DNA from: Deltaproteobacteria bacterium
GTDB taxonomy: Bacteria; Desulfobacterota; BSN033; UBA1163
DNA length: 45,219 nt
Reading direction: 5' to 3'
NCBI GenBank assembly: GCA_018333535.1
Contig: JAGXTA010000095.1
Span: forward strand, 1-45,219
Of the stretch, positions 1-8,222 are shown piece by piece. The notes under the pieces are model-generated. The model made no database searches. It had not been told where the DNA came from and saw only the letters and a list, made by a program, of their open reading frames with translations. Numbering within the stretch: position 1 is the first letter of the stretch; each line of letters opens with the position of its first letter. Position numbers and translations under genes: made by a program.

Positions 1-1
1 G

Positions 2-223
2 GATCAATGGGATGCCCCACATGTATCCAAAGATTTCTTCAGGGGATTAGAGGGTGATATCCGTGTGCAGCGTGATTCGATTGTCATAACCTATTATAAT
101 GCCCCTAATCCCGATCTCATGAAAAAGCACTATGAAAATATGCCTGAAAAACTTTCTTCAGAGGGGATCAATCCAACGATCCCCTGGCTTTATGATTTTA
201 AACTTGATTTCCGGTTTAAGTAG
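2..223 (+). CDS. 3' end of an unidentified protein, truncated by the window edge
   Basis: An open frame enters at the left edge and runs 73 codons to a TAG stop. The tail is rich in charged and aromatic residues, with a segment reading ITYYNAPN and the ending PWLYDFKLDFRFK. I have the impression that such endings occur on large transposase-like proteins of IS or ISNCY type, but no catalytic motif lies inside the window, so this is a weak guess. The gene must begin outside the window. The codon pattern and the clean stop support real coding. Confidence 0.5.
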   Translation, partial: DQWDAPHVSKDFFRGLEGDIRVQRDSIVITYYNAPNPDLMKKHYENMPEKLSSEGINPTIPWLYDFKLDFRFK

Positions 224-737
224 GGACTATGTAAAATAAATTGCACCATTAAAATCTCTGCATTCGCGGGAATGACACCCCCGATGTGTTATTATAAATC
301 AACTTTCATCGTTTGTGCCTGCCTGCTGGCAGGCAGGGGTGGGTAATTGGCCATGACTAATTTATTTATAATAATAGTGATTTTTTGAAAAATTTGGATA
401 TCAGAAACAGGATTAAATTGGACTAAAATGCAATATTTTGCATAATAGTCATGACTTTTGTGCAAAGTAATGACATAAAGCCATCATGGACCGTTATCAG
501 TTTAATCCCATGAAAAGGGATCTTTCCCCAAAATGGTTTTATTGACTGGCCCCCGGCAGGAGAGAGTCATGGGCTATACCATGGGACTCCACGTCTGATG
601 ATTGGAGGCATGCTATGCCCTGTATGTTCTGTATTGTGATGGTTAGCGAAAAGGGAGAATGAATTGGTTTTGTGAAAATAAAAATAAGTAGAAATAGTGA
701 GCAACGTCCTTATCCTCATCTTTTCTTTATTGTTTGA
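224..737. other. Intergenic stretch without a convincing gene
   Basis: About 500 bases with stops in all frames and no good ribosome binding site. It contains a short palindrome (318-337), a fragment reading GCGGGAATGACA near 267 that resembles one arm of the palindromic element at 5965-6032, and an imperfect inverted repeat around 565-592. It looks like decayed intergenic or mobile-element DNA. Confidence 0.5.
318..337. repeat. Short palindrome of the CCTGCC/GGCAGG type
   Basis: CCTGCCTGC, a two-base loop, then GCAGGCAGG: a perfect 9-bp stem. Related CCTGCC...GGCAGG hairpins occur at 8009-8042 and 34460-34480, so this is a small dispersed family, always in non-coding DNA here. Confidence 0.7.
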
Positions 738-766
738 TTGACCTCCAGCGGCTCATCTGATATATT
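738..766 (+). promoter_or_regulatory. Sigma70-type promoter for the nucleotidyltransferase gene
   Basis: TTGACC at 738-743 and TATATT at 761-766 are separated by exactly 17 bases. The predicted transcription start is about 30-40 bases before the GTG start codon at 810. Confidence 0.6.
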
Positions 767-809
767 TTAAATAGATTTCCTTAGCTATTAACCGAATCCG
801 CGTGTCTTG

Positions 810-1259
810 GTGAAAAAGCTTGTGATACCTGAATTCAACATTGATGGAAATCTTCCAGAAGGTATTCATTCAGTCGACACTGAAGAGTTTCTGAATAGAT
901 TTTCGACCTATTCTGCGAGGAGGAAATGGCTGGGAGAGAGGTTGAGAGAAATTTTTACTATAGCAAGGGCAACAGGTAAAATAGAACGGATCTTCGTTTG
1001 GGGAAGTTTCGTCACTGCTAAAGAATCTCCGAATGATGTGGATATACTTCTTATTATGACTGAGGATTTTCAGCTTGGGGAAGTACCTATAGAATCTAAA
1101 CATCTATTCGACTATATTACGGCCAGAGTGAGGTTTAATGCAGATATCTTTTGGTGTAAAGCTTCAATCGGGGAAGAGGTTTTGACACTCTTTCTGGAGA
1201 CCTACCAATTGACAAAAGATTTTAAACGCCGTGGAATTGTGGAGGTGAAATTATCATGA
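810..1259 (+). CDS. MNT-type nucleotidyltransferase-fold protein (DUF6932-like)
   Basis: A 149-residue protein. Near its middle it has the polymerase-beta-like motif GSFVTAKESPNDVD, that is GS followed by the D-x-D pair DVD (metal-binding acidic residues), within a hydrophobic strand FVWG..VDILLIM. This is the signature of minimal nucleotidyltransferases, many of which work as antitoxins or as nucleotidyl-transferring toxins beside a small partner. The stop overlaps the start of the next gene (ATGA), so the two are translationally coupled. No Shine-Dalgarno sequence is evident. GTG at 810 is chosen, though TTG at 807 in the same frame is equally possible. The exact family (DUF6932) is from memory of the sequence style; the fold assignment is firmer. 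Confidence 0.7.
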   Translation: MKKLVIPEFNIDGNLPEGIHSVDTEEFLNRFSTYSARRKWLGERLREIFTIARATGKIERIFVWGSFVTAKESPNDVDILLIMTEDFQLGEVPIESKHLFDYITARVRFNADIFWCKASIGEEVLTLFLETYQLTKDFKRRGIVEVKLS

Positions 1260-1456
1260 TTACGAATGACGACCAGCTCATATCTGCCCAACAAGCAATT
1301 TTTAATTTAGAAAAGGTCCTTTTGGAAGCTAGAAAAGTCCACTCGGTAACAGAATATCGAGCCATGTCGGAGCCCATTTTATTAGAAATTCAACAGCGCG
1401 AACAGGAAATTCTTTCTTATCTATCCACAACAAGAGCTGAAATTTCTGTTGGGTAG
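1256..1456 (+). CDS. Small helical partner of the nucleotidyltransferase
   Basis: A 66-residue, strongly alpha-helical, charged protein starting MITNDDQ and likely a coiled coil (heptad-like LEKVLLEA and ILLEIQQREQEIL). It overlaps the upstream gene by four bases (ATGA). It resembles the N-terminal helical portion of small proteins that start MITNERQY and sit in toxin-antitoxin-like pairs, but no DNA-binding domain is present. The coupling to a nucleotidyltransferase suggests a two-gene module. The biochemical role is unknown. Confidence 0.6.
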   Translation: MITNDDQLISAQQAIFNLEKVLLEARKVHSVTEYRAMSEPILLEIQQREQEILSYLSTTRAEISVG

Positions 1457-1603
1457 ACCAGAGTGATGGGCCCTTCTAGGTCTAACAGAATAATTTTCTG
1501 TTCACCACAGACGATGATTTATTACGTAAGGCATCGTACAAAAAGAAGGCTCTTAAAGTCAGGGTGGAAAATCGAGTAAACATGTTGATGGAGAGAATGA
1601 AAA

Positions 1604-1813
1604 ATGGACATCCAAACATTAAATCCAGCTGCCTTAAGGAAATTGGGGATAGAGGCTCTCACTAAGGCCCTGGGGCCCGTCGGGATGGTGCGATTTCTTC
1701 AACAATTCGAGACGGGGGTGGGCGACTATACTAAAGAAAGAGAGCAGTGGCTAAAAGAATCGGATATTAAAAGCATTGCAGATCAAATAAAGAATAGACG
1801 GAAGAAGAAATAA
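1604..1813 (+). CDS. Small conserved-type protein of unknown function
   Basis: A 69-residue protein with ATG at 1604 preceded by GGAGAG at about 1590. The N-terminal half contains a hydrophobic segment (LGIEALTKALGPVGMVRFL) followed by GDYTKEREQWL and a basic C-terminus ending RRKKK. I recognise the pattern (ALGPVGMVRFLQQFE..GDYT) as a recurrent small bacterial protein found in accessory regions, often near toxin-antitoxin or phage-defence genes, but know of no function. It has no partner close enough to suggest an operon. Confidence 0.55.
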   Translation: MDIQTLNPAALRKLGIEALTKALGPVGMVRFLQQFETGVGDYTKEREQWLKESDIKSIADQIKNRRKKK

Positions 1814-1881
1814 CAGAATTATTCAAAGAAAGCCAACCCACGAATAAAACCGATTTCGGCACATCATCTGGACATCTTTTG

Positions 1882-1900
1882 AAATATTCGTGCCAATCGA
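1882..1900 (+). repeat. Direct repeat, copy 1 (flanks the DUF5678/retropepsin pair)
   Basis: The pattern AAATATTCGTRCCAWTCGA (R = A/G, W = A/T) occurs here and again at 2631-2649 with two differences. The two copies bracket the two-gene unit. Confidence 0.45.
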
Positions 1901-1977
1901 GCTTATTTACTAAATCACCAGATCCCCACTGCTGATGGTCTTGGGGCCGGTAGAATTATACCGAACGAGAATTTAAA

Positions 1978-2006
1978 TTGACTTTCTATTTTGGATTTTT
2001 TAAAAT
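1978..2006 (+). promoter_or_regulatory. Sigma70-type promoter for the DUF5678/retropepsin pair
   Basis: TTGACT at 1978-1983 and TAAAAT at 2001-2006 with a 17-base spacer, 40 bases before the start codon at 2046. Confidence 0.6.
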
Positions 2007-2045
2007 TTAATTAGTTCCAATCATTTCAGAAGTATGGAGAAGGCC

Positions 2046-2255
2046 ATGGATAAGGATGATTTTTGGATTGTCGAACATTTTAGTGAACTCGTAACCAAAT
2101 ACGCCGGCAAATATGTCGCTGTTGTGAATGAAAAATTAGTAGCTGTTGGCAAGTCTGGTAAAGAAGTAGAGGATAAAGCTCGTGAAGTTGAACCGCATAA
2201 GATACCCTCTGTACTCCGAATACCTCGCGAAGAGGATATGGCGTGTCTCTTATAG
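2046..2255 (+). CDS. DUF5678-type small protein
   Basis: A 69-residue protein of the DUF5678 type: W near the start, then a beta-rich core (FSELVTKYAGKYVAVV, LVAVGKSGKEVEDKA) and the ending LRIPREEDMACLL, which I recognise from this family. ATG at 2046 is chosen because GGAGAAGG lies six bases before it; an in-frame ATG at 2034 lacks a ribosome binding site. It overlaps the next gene by 13 bases. Proteins of this kind are commonly paired with a retropepsin-like protein, as here. The function is unknown. Confidence 0.7.
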   Translation: MDKDDFWIVEHFSELVTKYAGKYVAVVNEKLVAVGKSGKEVEDKAREVEPHKIPSVLRIPREEDMACLL

Positions 2256-2626
2256 AATTTCCCTATACCTTCCATAAAGGTTACCTGATGCCGATCATCC
2301 CAATTACCATCTTGGGTCATCGAGTGTGGGTATTTGTTGATTCTGGGGCGACCTTTACTATCCTGAGCACGGATGACGCACTACGAATGGGAATAGAATG
2401 GGAAAGGGGAAGTCAACAAATGATTGTCGTCGGGGATGGAAGCTTCATCCCCGCATATTTTCACGACCTCTCCATCCAAATCGATCAATGGCAAATTACT
2501 GCCCCAGTTGGATTCTCTGAGCGTCTTGGAGTTGGCTTCAATTTCTTAGGTCGTAAAGGAATCTTTGATCAGTTTCAGATCTGCTTCAACGATCATGCTC
2601 GCAAAGTAACCTTCCAAAAACTCTAA
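2243..2626 (+). CDS. Retropepsin-like aspartic peptidase-fold protein
   Basis: A 127-residue protein with a GTG start inside the end of the DUF5678 gene. At about residues 30-40 it carries VWVFVDSGATFTIL. The DSGAT triad (D-[ST]-G-A) is the catalytic aspartate motif of single-domain retropepsin-like proteases, which act as dimers with one aspartate from each subunit. The later segment NFLGRKGIFDQFQI matches the second conserved part (LG...F..F) of these domains. It has no signal peptide or membrane helix, so it is likely cytoplasmic. Overlap with the preceding gene suggests that the two products act together. The substrate is unknown. Confidence 0.75.
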   Translation: MSLIEFPYTFHKGYLMPIIPITILGHRVWVFVDSGATFTILSTDDALRMGIEWERGSQQMIVVGDGSFIPAYFHDLSIQIDQWQITAPVGFSERLGVGFNFLGRKGIFDQFQICFNDHARKVTFQKL

Positions 2627-2630
2627 CTCA

Positions 2631-2649
2631 AAATATTCGTACCATTCGA
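2631..2649 (+). repeat. Direct repeat, copy 2
   Basis: Second copy of the 19-base pattern seen at 1882-1900. It starts just after the stop codon of the retropepsin-like gene. Confidence 0.45.
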
Positions 2650-2748
2650 ATTGAAAACCTTATTGATTTTGACCAGAGATAAGTAGAATAATGCGTTGCG
2701 GCCGGCGAAGGCATAGACGATTAGAGATCGTGTTAACATAGGAACCGT

Positions 2749-3792
2749 TCATTTCCTCTTCCTCTGGTCCTTTTGCTCAAGTTGCCTGGCGATCTTCTCA
2801 AATTCCTCTTCCTCCTTAGCCGCTTCTTCGACAAGGCGACGCCGGTTAAATTTCTCGTATGTCTCAAGAACCAACGCCTTGGCAACCTCCATGGATACCT
2901 TTCCTGCGTCTTCCAGAATGGCACGCTCGTTGAATTTCAGAAAAGCGTCGATTTTCTCGCGCCAATCACGCATATAAAGGGGTTTCCGGCGATGGGCTTG
3001 ATCCTCGGCGTAATCAAGGTACATGACGACGATCCTATTAAGTTCGCCCATTTCCTTGATGCTCAAGTAATTCTTGGCAACGGTAACATCGGTCCTTCGG
3101 ACCTTGGACCCTCTCCAACTCGTCAGTCCCATGTTTGGTTTGGAGGAGTCCGCACGTTCTGAAATCAACTCCGCTGCCGTCTTACCGGTAATGGCCCAAT
3201 GAAGTTTGTTCTGTACGATCTGGAAGAACTCTTTTGTTTCTTCCGCCTCGGGGTCGTAGTCAATCGCCAATTTATAGATGTCCCTGATTTTTTGGTAAAA
3301 TCGTTTTTCGGATGCACGGATGTCACGAATGCGCTCAAGCAGTTCATCAAAGTAATCTGCCCCGATGTTCCTGCCTTCCTTGAGCCGCTCATCGTCCATC
3401 GTGAAGCCTTTGACTAAATACTCCCGCAACCGTTCGGTCGCCCACCTTCTGAACTGCGTGCCGCGATGGGACTTCACACGGTAGCCCACAGCGATAATGA
3501 TATCCAGATTGTAAAAATCAACGATCCTCCCAACCTCGCGTTTTCCTTCGTTTTGAACTATCCGGAATTTCCGGATAGTTGCCTTGGGAGCCAGCTCTCC
3601 CTCCTCGTAAATATTTTGTATATGCTCGTTAATGGTGCGTACATCTTTCTGGAAAAGTTCCGCAAGTAACCTTTGGGATAGCCAGACAGTATTCTGATCC
3701 AGCCTTACTTCGATTCGGTTCCGTCCATCTTCGGTTTGGTAGAAAAGGATCTCTGAAGAGGATTTCCGTTTTTCGGGAAGATGATCAGTCAT
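2749..3792 (-). CDS. RhuM-family protein
   Basis: A 347-residue protein of the RhuM family (named after a Salmonella pathogenicity-island gene). Recognisable features are the N-terminal LFYQTEDGRNRIEVRLDQNT, TVWLSQRLLAELFQKDVRTINEHI (a DNA-binding-like helical segment), FYNLDIIIAVGYRVKSHRGTQFRRWAT and LKEYL-like text typical of phage antirepressor or KilA-N-like regions, then a helical C-terminal half ending in a highly charged tail. The family occurs in mobile and defence islands and its biochemical role is unsettled. The gene is alone on the minus strand, divergent from aspS. Full length for the family. Confidence 0.85.
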   Translation of the reverse strand: MTDHLPEKRKSSSEILFYQTEDGRNRIEVRLDQNTVWLSQRLLAELFQKDVRTINEHIQNIYEEGELAPKATIRKFRIVQNEGKREVGRIVDFYNLDIIIAVGYRVKSHRGTQFRRWATERLREYLVKGFTMDDERLKEGRNIGADYFDELLERIRDIRASEKRFYQKIRDIYKLAIDYDPEAEETKEFFQIVQNKLHWAITGKTAAELISERADSSKPNMGLTSWRGSKVRRTDVTVAKNYLSIKEMGELNRIVVMYLDYAEDQAHRRKPLYMRDWREKIDAFLKFNERAILEDAGKVSMEVAKALVLETYEKFNRRRLVEEAAKEEEEFEKIARQLEQKDQRKRK

Positions 3793-4015
3793 TTCTTTTA
3801 CCGCCTTTCCCTCCGTTCAGGTCAAAAAGAGCAGTCTGTCTTGGATGATGGTCAGTCTTCCCTCTGCGTCAGGAGGCAATTCAGACCGGTCTTCCGGCTC
3901 CGTTTCTCTGACCTCTGTGTGAACATACTAACAATATATGGCTTGGATGGGCTTAATCTATCAAAATTTCAAAAAGAATTCAAATCATTGTGATTTTCAT
4001 GTGATTTTCAAATCC

Positions 4016-4044
4016 TTGACCTTCATATGAGATTCAGTTAATAT
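4016..4044 (+). promoter_or_regulatory. Sigma70-type promoter for aspS
   Basis: TTGACC at 4016-4021 and TAATAT at 4039-4044 with a 17-base spacer, about 110 bases before the aspS start. The divergent spacer 3793-4152 also holds a tandem GTGATTTTCA pair (about 3990-4010) and otherwise nothing I can identify. The RhuM gene promoter must lie in the same spacer on the other strand. Confidence 0.6.
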
Positions 4045-4152
4045 TCTAAATTATTCTGATGGTCTTTTTACTTCGTATTCGTATCGTCAATAAAAAACGA
4101 TTAGATTATGGGACGATTCAACAATCAAACTATAAGACAATAGGACCAAACA

Positions 4153-5931
4153 ATGATCGATTTTTTAGGTAACTGGAAGAAGACGGATTACTGCGGGGAA
4201 CTCCGCAAGAAGGACGCAGGTCGCACAGTGACCCTTCTCGGATGGGTGCAGAAGAGGAGGGACCTGGGAGGCCTCATCTTTGTTGAAATGAGGGACCGGC
4301 ATGGGCTTGTTCAGGTGGTCTTCAATCCAGAGGCGAACCGGGAAGTTCATGAGAAGGCTCAGGCTCTCCGGAGCGAATATGTTATCGGAATAATGGGAGA
4401 AGTCGTATTAAGACCTGAAGGAACGGCTAACCCCAAACTGACCACCGGAGAGATTGAGGTGGCTGTCAAAGAGTTGAGGATCCTCAATATCTCCCAAACA
4501 CCGCCATTTCTCATCGACGATGAGGATGAGGTGGCTGAAAATACCCGGCTCAAGTATCGTTACCTTGATTTAAGAAAACCGGGATTGCAAAAGAAGCTAA
4601 TTCTCCGGCACCGTTTGGCCAGAGAGGTGAGGGACTATTTCGACCGGCTGGGTTTTCTCGAAGTCGAAACACCGATGCTCACCAAGTCCACCCCTGAAGG
4701 GGCAAGAGACTTTCTCGTTCCGAGCCGCCTCAGCCCGGGCCATTTTTACGCCCTGCCACAGTCTCCTCAACTTTTCAAACAGATTCTAATGGTAGCCGGT
4801 TATGACCGGTACTTTCAGATTGTGAGATGTTTCAGGGATGAAGACCTCCGCTCGGACCGTCAGCCTGAGTTTACACAGATCGATGTGGAAATGTCTTTTG
4901 TGACCGTTGAGGATATCCGAAAGACGATGGAAGGGCTGATGGTTCACCTCTTCAAAGAGGTCATGGGAATGGAACTTAAGACTCCGTTTCCGGCATTGAG
5001 CTACGGTGAGGCGATGGACCGGTACGGCCTGGATAAGCCTGATATTCGGTTCGGGCTGGAATTGAAGGATCTCTCAAAGATATTAAAAGGCTCAACCTTC
5101 AAGGTGTTTCAGGATGCGCTGAACGGAGGAGGGATCATCAAGGCGATTAACGTGAAGGGAGGAGCGACCTTTTCGCGGAAGGAGATCGATGACCTCACCC
5201 ATTTTGTCTATGACTTTGGAGCGAAAGGGTTGATTTCTGCCAAAGTGGGACGGGAGGACTGGCAATCGCCCATGCAGAAATTCATCACCGATCAAGAGCG
5301 AAGATCCGTGGAAAAAATGATGGAGGCATCGGAGGGCGATCTTCTCCTCTTCATCGCCGGTCCTTCAAAAGTGGTGAATCAGTCGCTGGCAAACTTACGC
5401 CTCCATCTCGGCAAGAAGTTGGGGTTGATCCCGGAAGACGAGTACAGGTTTGTGTGGATTCTGGATTTTCCCTTATTGGAATATGACGAGGCAGAGAAGC
5501 GGTATGCGGCTGTTCATCATCCCTTTACCGCTCCGAAGGATGAGGATATCCCCTTATTGAAGGAACACCCGGAGCAGGTGAAGGCCAAGGCTTATGATCT
5601 TGTTTTAAACGGTTCTGAGATCGGAGGAGGAAGCATCCGGAACCACTTGAAGGAGGTCCAATCCCTTCTTTTCGAGAAGCTGGGGATGGAAGAGGAAGAG
5701 GCGAGGGATAGGTTCGGGTTCCTGCTGGAGGCGCTCGAATATGGGACTCCTCCTCATGGAGGGATCGCTTTCGGGTTCGACCGGCTCGTCATGATCCTGA
5801 GCCATTCGGAGTCAATCCGGGATGTGATCGCCTTTCCAAAAACCCAGAAGGGAACCTGCCTGATGACCGACGCCCCTTCGAAAGTGGATGGAAAGCAACT
5901 CGATGAGCTGTGGATTAAGTTGAAGATGTAA
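4153..5931 (+). CDS. aspS: Aspartyl-tRNA synthetase
   Basis: A 592-residue class II aminoacyl-tRNA synthetase of the long bacterial type, charging tRNA-Asp (possibly also tRNA-Asn) with aspartate. The N-terminal OB-fold anticodon-binding domain ([19 protein letters not shown]) is followed by the catalytic domain with motif 2 ([18 protein letters not shown]), the bacterial GAD insertion (about residues 290-420), and motif 3 near the C-terminus ([10 protein letters not shown]). The active-site segment [11 protein letters not shown] is intact. Length is normal. The start at 4153 has only a weak ribosome binding site (TAGGACC). Whether it is discriminating cannot be judged from these residues alone. 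It is monocistronic as far as can be seen. Confidence 0.97.
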   Translation: MIDFLGNWKKTDYCGELRKKDAGRTVTLLGWVQKRRDLGGLIFVEMRDRHGLVQVVFNPEANREVHEKAQALRSEYVIGIMGEVVLRPEGTANPKLTTGEIEVAVKELRILNISQTPPFLIDDEDEVAENTRLKYRYLDLRKPGLQKKLILRHRLAREVRDYFDRLGFLEVETPMLTKSTPEGARDFLVPSRLSPGHFYALPQSPQLFKQILMVAGYDRYFQIVRCFRDEDLRSDRQPEFTQIDVEMSFVTVEDIRKTMEGLMVHLFKEVMGMELKTPFPALSYGEAMDRYGLDKPDIRFGLELKDLSKILKGSTFKVFQDALNGGGIIKAINVKGGATFSRKEIDDLTHFVYDFGAKGLISAKVGREDWQSPMQKFITDQERRSVEKMMEASEGDLLLFIAGPSKVVNQSLANLRLHLGKKLGLIPEDEYRFVWILDFPLLEYDEAEKRYAAVHHPFTAPKDEDIPLLKEHPEQVKAKAYDLVLNGSEIGGGSIRNHLKEVQSLLFEKLGMEEEEARDRFGFLLEALEYGTPPHGGIAFGFDRLVMILSHSESIRDVIAFPKTQKGTCLMTDAPSKVDGKQLDELWIKLKM

Positions 5932-5964
5932 TCACACATGAGGACTTTGAAAAGTCTCTTTTTT

Positions 5965-6032
5965 CGTCATTCCCGTGAAAACGGGAATCCAGAATCTAAA
6001 ACCTCTGGATTCCTGCTTCTGCAGGAATGACA
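5965..6032. repeat. Palindromic intergenic element with two nested hairpins
   Basis: TTCCCGTgaaaACGGGAA (5970-5987) and TTCCTGCttctGCAGGAA (6010-6027) lie inside an outer inverted repeat. GTCATTCC pairs with GGAATGAC at the ends, and GGAATCCAGA pairs with TCTGGATTCC in the middle. This is the layout of short palindromic, MITE-like elements spread through many proteobacterial genomes. It may end aspS transcription structurally, but there is no T-run. Confidence 0.75.
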
Positions 6033-6111
6033 AGCTTATTGGGCTATATTAAAAAATAATTTTCAAAGCGCTAAATTAATACAAAAGTTATTTTTGTTTG
6101 GAGGAGAAAAC

Positions 6112-7926
6112 ATGGCTATCACAAAAAAGAAGAAGGCATTTCAAAGCAAGGTAGCAACGATCCAATTTCCACTTCTGGATAGCCAGGAGCCTAACCTCTA
6201 CCGGCATGTCTTTCCCTACGATGAGGTTTGCCGGATCGAATTTGACAATCGTTTTGTCTTCATCGATCCTCCGGAGGAGATTTTTATCACGGACACCACG
6301 TTCCGGGACGGCCAGCAGGCAAGACCTCCCTATACCGTGGAACAGATTGTTGACCTCTATGAGATGCTCCATAAGCTGGGGGGCTCCAATGGAGTGATCC
6401 GGCAGTGCGAATTCTTCCTTTACAGCGAGAAGGACAAGGAGGCGTTGCGAAGGTGCCAGGAAAGGAATTACCGCTATCCTGAGATCACCGGATGGATCCG
6501 CGCCGTCAAAGAAGATTTCAAACTGGTCAAAGAGATGGGGTTGAAGGAAACAGGCATTCTCACATCGGTTTCGGATTATCACATCTTCTTAAAATTGAAG
6601 AAGAACCGGAGGGTGGTTTTAAGGGAATACCTCTCCATTGTTTCTGCGGCCCTGGATCTGGGGATCACCCCAAGGTGCCATTTTGAGGATGTGACCCGGG
6701 CGGATATCTACGGGTTCTGCGTTCCCTTTGCTCAGGATATTATGCGCCTCTCTGAGGAAGCGAAATTGCCGGTCAAGATCCGGCTCTGCGACACCCTGGG
6801 ATATGGCGTGACCTATCCGGGCGCGGCCCTTCCGCGATGTGTGCCGAAGATCATCCGGGCCTTGATAGACGATGCCGGGGTGCCTTCGGAATGTCTGGAA
6901 TGGCACGGTCATAACGATTTCCACAAGGGATTGATCAATGCGACCACAGCCTGGCTCTACGGATGCTCGGCAGCCAATGGGACACTATTGGGTTTCGGAG
7001 AGAGGACGGGCAATGCGCCGATTGAAGGGCTCATCATGGAATATATCAGCTTTGTGGGGCACAACAACGGCATTGATACCACCATGATCACAGAGATCCG
7101 GAATTATTTCGAACGGACCATCGGCGCCCACATTCCTCCCAACATGCCTTTTGTCGGCGCCAATTTCAATGCCACCAGCGCCGGCATCCATGCGGACGGA
7201 ATTCTGAAGAATGAGGAGATCTATAACATCTTCAACACATCTAAAATTCTCAACCGGCCCATTTCGATCTCTGTCAACGACAAATCAGGGTTGGCTGGCA
7301 TTGCCCAGTGGATCAACTCCCACTTCTCCCTTACCGGAAAAGACCGGATCGAGAAGACCCATCCGGGGGTGGCGAAGATCAATCGCTGGGTGACCAAACA
7401 ATATGAGGATGGAAGAACAACCGCCATCTCCGACCCGGAGATGGAGAAAGTGGCACGGAAATACCTTGCCGAAATCTTCATCTCAGAATTTGACATGTTA
7501 AAGGCAAGGGCGCGCGAAATGGCTTACCATATCATCGAACGGGTGATAGAGGAGCCCGGAATGAAGTCCATGAATGTGGAGCAGATCGAGCCCATCCTGC
7601 AATCGATGGTAGACGAATATCCCTATCTGCAGTATGTCTATGTGGTCAATATCCACGGGATAAAAATTACAAGGACCATCTGCCAGCCCGTGGATCAATC
7701 GAAATTTGCCCATGTGGGAATAGGGGAGGATTACGCGGACCGCTCCTGGTTCATCGACCCCCTGAAGGATGGAAAGATCCATGTCACCGACCTTTATTCT
7801 TCAAAACATACAGGCGCACTCTGTATCACTCTTTCTGGCCCTATCAGAAATGAGATGGGAGAGATCAAGGGGATCCTGGGTCTGGACATTCGATTCGAAG
7901 ATTTGACCAAGAGCGAACAGGAGTAA
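6112..7926 (+). CDS. DRE-TIM acyltransferase (Re-citrate/homocitrate synthase type) with C-terminal Cache domain
   Basis: A 604-residue protein. ATG at 6112 is chosen because GGAGGAG lies five bases before it. Residues about 55-420 form an HMGL-like (DRE-TIM) barrel: DTTFRDGQQ (about 60, catalytic Arg and metal-binding Asp), HGHND (about 264, metal-binding His pair) and GIHADG (about 359). These fit enzymes condensing acetyl-CoA with an oxo-acid: isopropylmalate, homocitrate or Re-citrate synthase. Residues about 470-600 are not the LeuA regulatory fold. They read as a Cache (PDC) sensor domain: DYADRSWF, then TGALCITLSGP, then GILGLDIRFEDL. No transmembrane helix or signal peptide flanks it, so the sensor would be cytoplasmic. 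With TCA enzymes nearby and no other citrate synthase in the window, Re-citrate synthase is my preferred role; the substrate is not proven. Most likely monocistronic. Confidence 0.8.
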   Translation: MAITKKKKAFQSKVATIQFPLLDSQEPNLYRHVFPYDEVCRIEFDNRFVFIDPPEEIFITDTTFRDGQQARPPYTVEQIVDLYEMLHKLGGSNGVIRQCEFFLYSEKDKEALRRCQERNYRYPEITGWIRAVKEDFKLVKEMGLKETGILTSVSDYHIFLKLKKNRRVVLREYLSIVSAALDLGITPRCHFEDVTRADIYGFCVPFAQDIMRLSEEAKLPVKIRLCDTLGYGVTYPGAALPRCVPKIIRALIDDAGVPSECLEWHGHNDFHKGLINATTAWLYGCSAANGTLLGFGERTGNAPIEGLIMEYISFVGHNNGIDTTMITEIRNYFERTIGAHIPPNMPFVGANFNATSAGIHADGILKNEEIYNIFNTSKILNRPISISVNDKSGLAGIAQWINSHFSLTGKDRIEKTHPGVAKINRWVTKQYEDGRTTAISDPEMEKVARKYLAEIFISEFDMLKARAREMAYHIIERVIEEPGMKSMNVEQIEPILQSMVDEYPYLQYVYVVNIHGIKITRTICQPVDQSKFAHVGIGEDYADRSWFIDPLKDGKIHVTDLYSSKHTGALCITLSGPIRNEMGEIKGILGLDIRFEDLTKSEQE

Positions 7927-8222
7927 TCGGGAAAAGACCTAACCCGGCATAGCGGGGACCAAACAGGCTTTTGTAGTTGAAAAAATTCGAAATCCGAATA
8001 TCGAAATCCCTGCCTTAGCCGAAGCGGCTTCGCGCAGGCAGGCGAAACAAATTCGAATTTTCATAATTCAAATTTCTTAAAGGTTTTTTTGGTTTTGAAC
8101 ATTTGAAATTTGGTCATTTGAGATTGTTTCGAATTTCGGATTTCGTGCTTCGGATTTAAAATCCGCTCGATCTAAAATAACTTTGTTGCCATTTTGCGTA
8201 CAATTTCATTTCTAAGGAACTA
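7927..8222. other. Spacer with inverted word-repeats, no gene
   Basis: About 296 bases before the ligase gene. They hold a CCTGCC...GGCAGG hairpin (8009-8042) and AT-rich inverted words (CGAAATCCGAA near 7990 against TTCGGATTTCG near 8135). No open frame of interest. The start of the ligase gene has a modest AAGGAA ribosome binding site. Confidence 0.5.
8009..8042. repeat. CCTGCC/GGCAGG hairpin, second copy
   Basis: CCTGCC at 8009-8014 pairs with GGCAGG at 8037-8042; an inner stem AGCCGAAgcGGCTTCG-like extends it. Same family as 318-337 and 34460-34480. Confidence 0.6.

Noticed and set aside
3781-3993. 70-codon plus-strand frame upstream of aspS
   Set aside because: No family resemblance; it spans the divergent regulatory region of RhuM and aspS.
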